Shown here one piece after another: positions 7,829-14,362 of a stretch of 14,362 nt of DNA. This stretch comes from Opitutaceae bacterium (lineage in GTDB: Bacteria; Verrucomicrobiota; Verrucomicrobiia; Opitutales; Opitutaceae). Both the position numbers and the translations under genes were made by a program. Every line of letters begins with the position of its first letter. Position 1 is the stretch's first letter. The notes below the pieces were generated by a model. It worked only from the letters and a program-made list of their open reading frames with translations, searched no databases and had not been told where the DNA came from. The stretch is taken from NCBI GenBank assembly GCA_025352845.1, contig JANXSC010000345.1:1-14362 (forward strand), written 5' to 3'.

Positions 7829-8592
7829 GATTGAGCAGGGGGTTTGCGAGACGCTTCGGGCGCGCGGGCGGGCGGATTCTCGATCCGGGTGATGCGGCCG
7901 TCCTCCATCCTGGCGATGCGGTCGGCAAACTTGAAGATGCGTTCATCATGCGTGACCACCACCAACACGCGATCCTGATCCAGCGCGAAACGCCGCAGCA
8001 GCTCCATTACTTGATGTCCGCTCTCCCGGTCGAGCGCACTTGTCGGTTCGTCGCAGACGATCAGTCGCGGACGGTGCACCATCGCCCGCGCGATGGCGAC
8101 GCGCTGCTGCTGGCCGCCCGAGAGGTCGGCGGGTAGCGATCGCATCATGCGGTCGTCGAAGCCGAGTTCCTTTAATACCGCCCCCGCTTGATCGACGGCG
8201 GCCTTCCGCTTCAGGCCGCGAATGAGCAGTGGCGTGGCGGCGTTCTCGGCGGCGGTGAGAGCCGGGATCAGGTTAAACGCCTGAAAAACGAAACCGATGT
8301 TTTGCCCGCGAAAAAGCGTCGTTTCTCCGGGCGACATTTGTTCATAGTCGTGATCGAGCACCGAGCAGTTGCCGCCGTCGCGGTGCATCAGGCCGGCGAG
8401 GACGGAGATGAGCGTGGTCTTTCCGCAGCCCGACGGGCCTTCCAGCAGCAACAACTCCCCGGCTCGGATCTCCAGGTCGACGCCGCGCAAGGCCTGCACG
8501 GCGGCGTTGCCCTCACCGTAGGTCTTGGTCACGCCGACACAGCGAATAGCGGTCTGCGGCGGTCGGCCGGTTGAGTTGGAAGGTGTCGCCAT
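7825..8592 (-). CDS. ABC transporter ATPase, DevA/LolD/MacB type
   Basis: This 255-residue ATPase powers the exporter encoded with it. All motifs are intact: Walker A GPSGCGKTT (52-60), Q-loop Gln104 (FVFQAFNLIP), signature LSGGQQQRVAIARA (157-170), Walker B LIVCDEPTSALD (177-188) and switch His215 (VVVTHD). The loop after the Q-loop and the family pattern around IPALTAAENAATPLLIRG are typical of the LolD/MacB/DevA subgroup acting with FtsX-like permeases. I chose ATG at 8592 because homology begins soon after it; the frame extends upstream to 8742 but that part overlaps the permease gene. It starts 32 bases after the permease stop and ends overlapping the fusion protein gene by 4 bases. Confidence 0.94.
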   Translation of the reverse strand: MATPSNSTGRPPQTAIRCVGVTKTYGEGNAAVQALRGVDLEIRAGELLLLEGPSGCGKTTLISVLAGLMHRDGGNCSVLDHDYEQMSPGETTLFRGQNIGFVFQAFNLIPALTAAENAATPLLIRGLKRKAAVDQAGAVLKELGFDDRMMRSLPADLSGGQQQRVAIARAMVHRPRLIVCDEPTSALDRESGHQVMELLRRFALDQDRVLVVVTHDERIFKFADRIARMEDGRITRIENPPARAPEASRKPPAQS

Positions 8593-8624
8593 AGGACGGC
8601 AGTTCAGAAAATTTTTTTGGGTGT

Positions 8625-9814
8625 CTATCTTCCCGCCAGAAAAGAAGCCGGCTGCATCTTCAACACCGGTCTCATGCTCAACGCGGCCGCTCCGATGCTG
8701 ACTAACACGACCGCCGCGCCGCCGGCCACGGGAGCGAACCACATCAGGCGGAACGGAAAATTATACAGCGTGAACATACGGCCCGCGATCGCGCAGAGGC
8801 CGAGGCCAAGACCCGCGCCGAGCAACGCACAGATGGCGGCCTGGACGAAGACCATGCCGACGATTTGCCGGGCGGTCGCGCCCATCGCGTTGAGCACGGC
8901 ATAGTATTTCAGGTTCTCGTTCGTGAACATGAACATCATCACGCCAGTCACGCCGAAGCCCACCAGCATCGCGATGGTCAGCATGGTCACGGCATCGCCG
9001 ACGTCTTCGGAATTGGTCACCATCCAGCGGACCGTGTCCGCTTTGAAATCGACGGACGAGCGCGCGCGCAGCGCGGTCGCGGTCTCGATGCGCGTGGCGA
9101 GTGCGCGTGGGTCCACACCTGGTGCGGCGGTCACGAGCACAAACGTCAGCCGGCGTCGCTCCGGCAGCAGGATGCGTCCGGCGGTGGAGAAGGTGGTGAA
9201 CAGGAGCGGTCGCGGCGGGAACCGGGGCAACGCCATGGAACGGCCTGCGATGCGGACGCGGGTGTCGTTGATTAACAGTTCGTCGCCCGTGGCCAGCGGG
9301 CGCATCGGGACGTCCAGGTGCGGCCGACCGCGCGGCCACTGGTCAGCGCGCTCGCTTGGCGTATCGAGTTTTCCGCTGCTGCCACCATCATCCACGATCA
9401 CGGCATCGGGCGTGCGCAACACGGAGGCCGTCGCCCCGTCGGTCATCAGGGGCACGCCGGTCAGGGTCGCGTCGTCCACCGCGATCACTTGCACGGATTG
9501 AAACCGCCCGTTCGGAAAACGTGCGTCCGCCGTCGCCAGCGCCAGAGGCACGGCCGAAAGCACGCCCGCGACGCTGCGCACGCGATTGAGGGCGGACGCG
9601 GCAAGTTGATCGTCCGGTCCACCGCGACCACCGCCGGGTCCATGACCCACACATCGGCCGGGCTCTCCGCGATCAACGCGAAGCTGCGCGTCATCATCCC
9701 GCCGAAGTAGGAGGCGGCGAAGGTGACGAGAAAGGACGTGAACGTGATGCCAAACAGCAGCCCGAAATATTTGGCGCGGTCACCGAGCAGCATTTTTAAG
9801 GCGATCGCGATCAT
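8625..9814 (-). pseudogene. FtsX/MacB (DevC)-type ABC permease, broken by a -1 frameshift
   Basis: Two frames together make one permease. The first 72 residues (from ATG at 9814) give an N-terminal helix and ADVWVMDPAVVAVDRTINLP; after that the frame gives unrelated Arg/Cys-rich sequence. The rest continues in another frame from about 9600 (ASALNRVRSVAGVLSAVPLA) to the stop at 8625, with the three C-terminal helices of the FtsX domain and the conserved LNAMGATARQIVGMVFVQA. Reading TTG-CCG-GCG-TCC instead of TTGCCGCGTCC joins the halves as NLPASALNRVRS, so one G is missing near 9600. The repaired product would be 396 residues, normal for DevC-like permeases. It is either a true lesion, which would disable the exporter, or a sequencing or assembly error. 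ATPase and fusion protein downstream remain intact, which favours error or a recent mutation. Confidence 0.85.
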
Positions 9815-9870
9815 TGGGTCGTCCGCTCACGGTTGGCGGTCGGGTCGAGCGCCTGATCCCGCGATCTCGT

Positions 9871-9904
9871 GGCCAAGCAAAGGGAAGATGGCCGGCTCTT
9901 GGCC
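9871..9904. repeat. Weak inverted repeat between the glucan synthase and permease genes
   Basis: GGCCAAG (9871-9877) and CTTGGCC (9898-9904) are 7-base inverted arms separated by 20 bases. They lie in the 164-base gap between the glucan synthase stop (9979) and the permease start (9814). No T-run follows, and the loop is long, so a terminator call is weak. I see nothing else in this gap. Confidence 0.3.
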
Positions 9905-9978
9905 TGAGCATTCATGAGGCGGTTCGACAGCGGATTGGGGCGGAAAGCACAAGCACGGGGGTTGTTCGTCGGCATGGC

Positions 9979-12900
9979 TCAGCGGACTTTCAATTCGACG
10001 GCGTGCTCCCGGCGATCATCGACGAGCGGAATGGTCGTGCCCGGCATTTCCCGGCCATCAAGGATGAGCCGGTTCGCTTCGGCCGAATTCGTGGCGGTGC
10101 GGACGATGGTGATGTGATACACGGTTTGCCGATAGCGGTAGTGGATTTTGTAGGAGGTCCACGCGGCCGGCAGCCGGGGTTCCAGCCGGAGCCGATCACC
10201 CTCCCGGTTCACGCCGAGCAGGGTTTCGATGAGCAGCCGATACATCCAGCCGGCGGAGCCCGTATACCACGTCCAGCCGCCGCGGCCGGTGTGCGGCGCG
10301 ACGCCATAGACATCCGCCGCCACGACGTAGGGTTCCACCTTGTAGGTGGCGATCTGCCGGGGCGTCGCGCTGTGGTGGATGGGATTCAGCAGGTTGAAAA
10401 ATTCCCACGCGCGCTCGTTTTCACCCATGAGGGCAAAGGCCATCGCAGTCCAGATCGCGCCGTGGGTGTATTGGCCGCCGTTCTCGCGCACGCCGGGGAT
10501 ATAGCCCTTGATGTAGCCGGGGTTCAGGGACGACTTGTCGAATGGCGGATCGAATAGCTGGATCAGTTTGGCGTTCCGGCGCACCAGACGCCGGTCCACC
10601 GCTTCCATCGCCCGTCGGGAGCGCTCCGCGCCGCCGGCGCCGCTGATCACCGACCAGCTTTGCGGCAGCGAATCGATCTGGCACTCCTGATTCGCCTGCG
10701 AGCCGAGCGGTTCGCCGTTGTCGAACGTGGCGCGGCGATACCATTCGCCGTCCCAGGTGTGCTTCTCGATATTCTTCTGCAACTGCTGCGCCTCCGCGAG
10801 GCAGCGTTCCGCAAACGTCACGTCGTTGCGCGTCTGCGCCAGCGCGCCGAACTGGATCAGCACATCGTAGAGGAAGAAGGCGAGCCACACGCTCTCGCCG
10901 CGGCCTTCCTTTCCGACCAAGTTCAAGCCGTCGCTCCAATCGCCGCATCCGATCAGCGGCAGGCCGTGTGCGCCGAACTTCAGGGCGCGCTCGATGGCGC
11001 GCACGCCGTGCTGATAAAGCGTGGCCGATTCCTCGGAGCGATTCGGCAAGTCGTAGTAGGCCTCCTCCTCCGGCTTGACCGACCGCCCTTCGAGAAAAGA
11101 AATTTTTTCGTCGAGCACGCCGGTGTCCGCGACCGTCGCGACGTAGCGGCACATCACGTAGGGCAGCCACAGGTAGTCGTCGGAAAAATGCGTGCGCACG
11201 CCGCGCCCCGCCGGCGGATGCCACCAGTGTTGCACGTCGCCCTCGCGGAATTGGTGCGCGGCGGCGCGGAGCAGATGCTCGCGGGCGAGGGCCGGTTCGG
11301 CATGCACCAGCGCCATCACATCCTGCAACTGGTCGCGGAAGCCGTAGGCGCCGCCGGATTGATAAAACCCCGTGCGGCCCCACAGGCGGCAGCTCAAGGT
11401 CTGATACAACAGCCACCCGTTCGCCATGACGTTCACGGCGGGATCGGGCGTGTCCACATTCACCGCGCCGAGGGTGCGGTTCCAATAGGCCCACACACCC
11501 TCGAGTGCTACGCGGCTGGCGTCGCTCCGCCGAAAACGTTGAATCAGGCTTTGCACGTCGGCCGCGTTGCGCCCGACGCCAAGGCGAAAACTCGTTTCGC
11601 GTTCCTGCCCGTCCACCAAATCGAAGGTCACCTGCAGCGCGCCGCACGGATCCAGGCCAGCGCCGACCCGACCGGACAGGCGCGCGCGTTTCAGCGCCGC
11701 CGGCTGCGCCAGATTTCCATTCCGACCGATAAACTCCTTCCGATCGCCGGTGACGGTGCGGGACGCGTCGCTGACATCGACGAACGCGATCCGGTCGGGA
11801 AACTCGGTGTTGTAATAGTTGCGGGCGAGCAGCGCACCGCTCTTGAGATCCACTTCTGTTTGCACGTGCAGGAGGCTCTTGGACCGGAGATCGCCGAGCA
11901 CCCATTCCCAGTAGCCGGTGGCGGAAATGCGGCGCGAACGGCCCGATACATTGCGCAGTTTCAAGACCGATAGCTTCACCGGCGCGTCCATCGCCACATA
12001 GACCCACAGCTCGGACGCGATGCCGTTTTCGGTGTGCTCGAACACCGTGTAGCCGAAACCGTGGCGGATGACATAGGGCGTCGCGCCGCGTGCGGGCAGC
12101 GGCGTGGGCGACCAAAACTGTCCGGTCTGCTCGTCGCGAAGATAGAGCGCCTCGCCCGTGGTGTCCTGCACGGGATCGTTGCTCCACGGAGTCAGGCGAA
12201 ACTCATGGGAGTTCTCCACCCACGTGTAGGCCGCGCCGCTTTCCGAGACGACGGTGCCGAAAACTGGGTTCGCGATCACGTTGACCCACGGCGCGGGCGT
12301 CGTCTGCCCGGCCTGGAGCGTGATGACATATTCGTGGCCGTCGCGGGTGAATCCGCCGAGTCCGTTCGTGAAGATCAGATCCCGCGGCGGAAGCGGTTTG
12401 GATGGATCAGGCCACGCGGCACGCGTGGGCGACAGCGCCGGCACGAGCGGCTCGAGGACGCTCCGCCGCTCCAGTTGCTCCGCCAGAGTTCCTTGTTCGT
12501 CGTCGAGCACCACGCGCGCGACGGATTGCAGCAACACGCGATCATCGTGGGAGATTTGTTCGAGGCGGCGGACGAAGATGCCGCCCGGCTTGTCGAGCAG
12601 GTGCGCTTCGATGCCGGAGGAAATCAGGCTGATGATCTGATCGTGCAGGGACTGGTGGTAAACCGAAACATCCTCGTTCACGATGACGAGTTCGACGGCG
12701 AGCCCCTTCATGCGCCAGTAGGAGTGTGCCTGGATCAACTGCCGCACGATCTCGATTTTCGTGCCGTCGCTGATACGGAGCAGGACGAGCGGCGCGTCGC
12801 CGGAGATGCCGTAGCTCCAGAGGCCGCTCTGGCCGCGCCGGTTGTTGCGCAGAATGCCGGGGCTGGCGCGCCGGGCGGAGTCGGCATAGATCAACGCGCT

Positions 12901-14046
12901 CGCGAGGCGGCCGTAGAGCTGGGCCTCGCCCTCGGTGGCATTGAGCTGGCGCAACGTCACCTGGCTGTGTGTCCACGCGAGGTCGAAGGCGCGTTCCGCC
13001 ATGCGCGCGCCTTGATATTTTTCCATCTGCGCCAGCGCGTTCTCCCGGCTGTCACTCATGCCCAGCACCAGGCCGATGACGGCGGTCTCGTGGGGCGGAA
13101 GCGTGACCGTGCGCCGGAGCGAGACGATGGGATCGAGCACGGAGCCCACGGTGTTCGACAAGGGCGCGGGGCTCTGCATCGCCGCCGGGTTGGCCGAAGT
13201 GCCGCCGCGCCCGACAAATTTCGAGCGGTCGGTTTCACAGGAGAGATCGCCCGGGGCCGCCCCCAGAACCACCATCAGATGGAGGAGCCATGGCGGTTTT
13301 TCGTCCGCGGAACGCGCGCGGCGGGTGCAGAGCAGCGCGGAGCGTTGGCGCGCGAATTCCGTTTGCACGAAAAGATTGCTGAAGGCGGGATGGGCCGCGT
13401 CCGCCGCCGGCGGCGCGAGCACGACCTCCGCGTAACTGGTCAGCTCGATGACCCGCTCCACCGACGAACGATTGGTGAGCGTGATGCGCCGCAGCTCCAC
13501 ATCGTCCTCCGGCGACACGCAGATCTCGGTGTGGACATCGAGGTCGGCGTGATGGTGGCGGAACTCCGCGCGCGCCTGCGTGAAGATGGCCTCGTAGCCC
13601 TTCGTCGGGCGCGCGGTGGGTTGATGCGCGGTGGACCAAAACTCCCCGGTCGCCACATCGCGCAGATAGACAAACGTGCCCCAGCAGTCGCGCGTGGCAT
13701 CTTCGCGCCAGCGCGTGACAGCGAGATCGCGCCAGCGACTGTAGCCGCCGCCGGCGCTGCTGATGACGACATGATAGCGGCCGTTGGACAGCAGATGGAC
13801 TTCCGGCGCCGGCGCGGTGGGGTTCGTGAAAACCCGCATGACGCTCTCGCTTTCGGCGGAGAGCGGCCCCGATTTCTCCAATGCCAGATCTTCCGTGAAC
13901 ACGCTCGCGGCCGTGCGCGGCACGCGTTCCTGCAGCAGCAGCTCCGTCGCCTTCAACAGCGGACAGGCCATGAAACGGCGCGGCATGGGCCCGTCGCGCA
14001 GCACATTCACCAGGGCGAGCAGGCTCATCCCCTGGTGATGCACCAT
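9979..14046 (-). CDS. ndvB: Cyclic beta-1,2-glucan synthase-like protein, C-terminal GH94 part (downstream of an in-frame stop)
   Basis: This 1355-codon frame starts in mid-protein at MVHHQGMSLLALVNVL, the conserved end of the glycoamylase-like domain in NdvB/ChvB proteins. Next come a first GH94-associated beta domain (about residues 70-330, SNGRYHVVISSAGGGYSRW at 87-105), a linker domain (about 370-550), a second such domain (from about 555, FTNGLGGFTRDGHEYVITL) and the (alpha/alpha)6 GH94 catalytic domain (about 865-1270). The last contains GAYGFRDQLQD and DWSDG (Asp1036, Asp1039), the region of the GH94 catalytic acid. In NdvB this half trims and sets the length of the glucan made by the GT84 half, which would lie beyond the right edge. 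The natural gene continues in the same frame through 14362; the TAA at 14098-14100 interrupts it. Translation could only restart at internal ATGs such as 14046. A GH94 phosphorylase-like enzyme with the same domains is the alternative. Confidence 0.85.
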   Translation of the reverse strand: MVHHQGMSLLALVNVLRDGPMPRRFMACPLLKATELLLQERVPRTAASVFTEDLALEKSGPLSAESESVMRVFTNPTAPAPEVHLLSNGRYHVVISSAGGGYSRWRDLAVTRWREDATRDCWGTFVYLRDVATGEFWSTAHQPTARPTKGYEAIFTQARAEFRHHHADLDVHTEICVSPEDDVELRRITLTNRSSVERVIELTSYAEVVLAPPAADAAHPAFSNLFVQTEFARQRSALLCTRRARSADEKPPWLLHLMVVLGAAPGDLSCETDRSKFVGRGGTSANPAAMQSPAPLSNTVGSVLDPIVSLRRTVTLPPHETAVIGLVLGMSDSRENALAQMEKYQGARMAERAFDLAWTHSQVTLRQLNATEGEAQLYGRLASALIYADSARRASPGILRNNRRGQSGLWSYGISGDAPLVLLRISDGTKIEIVRQLIQAHSYWRMKGLAVELVIVNEDVSVYHQSLHDQIISLISSGIEAHLLDKPGGIFVRRLEQISHDDRVLLQSVARVVLDDEQGTLAEQLERRSVLEPLVPALSPTRAAWPDPSKPLPPRDLIFTNGLGGFTRDGHEYVITLQAGQTTPAPWVNVIANPVFGTVVSESGAAYTWVENSHEFRLTPWSNDPVQDTTGEALYLRDEQTGQFWSPTPLPARGATPYVIRHGFGYTVFEHTENGIASELWVYVAMDAPVKLSVLKLRNVSGRSRRISATGYWEWVLGDLRSKSLLHVQTEVDLKSGALLARNYYNTEFPDRIAFVDVSDASRTVTGDRKEFIGRNGNLAQPAALKRARLSGRVGAGLDPCGALQVTFDLVDGQERETSFRLGVGRNAADVQSLIQRFRRSDASRVALEGVWAYWNRTLGAVNVDTPDPAVNVMANGWLLYQTLSCRLWGRTGFYQSGGAYGFRDQLQDVMALVHAEPALAREHLLRAAAHQFREGDVQHWWHPPAGRGVRTHFSDDYLWLPYVMCRYVATVADTGVLDEKISFLEGRSVKPEEEAYYDLPNRSEESATLYQHGVRAIERALKFGAHGLPLIGCGDWSDGLNLVGKEGRGESVWLAFFLYDVLIQFGALAQTRNDVTFAERCLAEAQQLQKNIEKHTWDGEWYRRATFDNGEPLGSQANQECQIDSLPQSWSVISGAGGAERSRRAMEAVDRRLVRRNAKLIQLFDPPFDKSSLNPGYIKGYIPGVRENGGQYTHGAIWTAMAFALMGENERAWEFFNLLNPIHHSATPRQIATYKVEPYVVAADVYGVAPHTGRGGWTWYTGSAGWMYRLLIETLLGVNREGDRLRLEPRLPAAWTSYKIHYRYRQTVYHITIVRTATNSAEANRLILDGREMPGTTIPLVDDRREHAVELKVR

Positions 14047-14097
14047 GAACGAGCGGATCGTGGCGCTCGTTTCGTCCGGCGGGAGACGCGACGGCGT

Positions 14098-14362
14098 TTA
14101 GTCCACCGCCTCGTAGAAACCGTAGGTGCCGGCGCGCCCATCGGCCGCCAGCCGCTCCAGATTTTCACACGCTTCGTGTGGCGCGATCATCAGTGCCATG
14201 GCGGAGGCGTAGGGCGCGATCACCAAATCCTCGGCGAGGCCCCGTTTCAAACCCAGGCCCGGCACGCCAAAGGCCCGGTATTGGTAATTCAGGTGCACGT
14301 CGGTGCGGTTGTAGCCCGACTCGGAGATGCCCCAGGGCACGCCCCACAGTTTCCCATACTCG
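14098..14362 (-). pseudogene. ndvB: Glycoamylase-like domain of the same synthase, cut by a stop codon and by the window edge
   Basis: The frame is open to the right edge and reads EYGKLWGMPWGISESGYNRT, then FGVPGLGLKRGLAEDLVIAP and GTYGFYEAVD before TAA at 14098-14100. These are strongly conserved blocks of the glycoamylase-like domain (PF10091 type) of cyclic glucan synthases. Intact relatives continue as DYTPSRLP; here the codon after Asp is TAA and the next codons, in the same frame, read TPSRLPPDETSATIRSFMVHHQGM. So one base change (TAC or TAT to TAA) separates this part from the downstream frame. The ATG at 14340 is internal to the protein, not a real start. Either the gene is inactivated or the base is a sequence error. 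Confidence 0.85.

Noticed and set aside
9596..9606. Programmed ribosomal frameshift in the permease gene
   Set aside because: No slippery heptamer or clear stimulating structure is visible; a simple one-base loss explains the sequence.
10660..11973. 437-codon plus-strand frame opposite the GH94 gene
   Set aside because: Antisense of strongly conserved GH94 coding sequence; no family resemblance of its own.
14098..14100. TAA read as tyrosine or another amino acid
   Set aside because: TAA ends ccoNO normally in this window, and nothing points to a changed code.

Overview
The window is one continuous block of minus-strand genes from a GC-rich bacterium. The gene style fits Verrucomicrobiota, probably Opitutaceae: a fused CcoNO oxidase subunit with a one-haem CcoP, GC-rich palindromic repeats, and start codons preceded by C/T-rich tracts instead of Shine-Dalgarno sites. 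The lineage is inferred from this style and not proven. No plus-strand gene, tRNA, rRNA, CRISPR array or insertion sequence could be supported.

Right to left (the direction of transcription), the window holds four units. (1) 9979-14362: the C-terminal part of a cyclic beta-1,2-glucan synthase-like (NdvB/ChvB-type) protein, with the end of a glycoamylase-like domain, two GH94-associated beta domains and a GH94 catalytic domain. It runs off the right edge and is broken by an in-frame TAA at 14098-14100, where the family has a tyrosine. (2) 6914-9814: a DevC/DevA/DevB-type ABC exporter of permease, ATPase and membrane fusion protein. The permease is split by a one-base frameshift near 9600; ATPase and fusion protein overlap by 4 bases. 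(3) 6342-6808: two small stress/storage proteins, CsbD-like and dodecin, followed by a hairpin. (4) 95-5973: a cbb3 cytochrome c oxidase operon in the order DUF2934 protein, CcoS-like, CcoNO fusion, CcoQ-like, one-haem CcoP, CcoG, an unrecognised 48-residue membrane protein, and a TauE/SafE (DsbD_2-like) membrane protein. Two palindromic repeats lie just beyond its end.

The cco operon encodes a high-affinity terminal oxidase for low oxygen together with part of its assembly set. CcoG (iron-sulfur protein) and the Cys-motif membrane protein are likely copper-related maturation factors. The copper ATPase CcoI and a normal FixH/CcoH are absent from this stretch.

No clearly new multi-gene system is visible. 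The items most worth following are the two gene-breaking lesions (9600 and 14098), the unlabelled 48-residue membrane protein inside the oxidase operon, a shared C/T-rich leader in front of many start codons, a palindromic repeat that appears to be translated inside CcoG, and the DUF2934 gene at the head of the oxidase operon.
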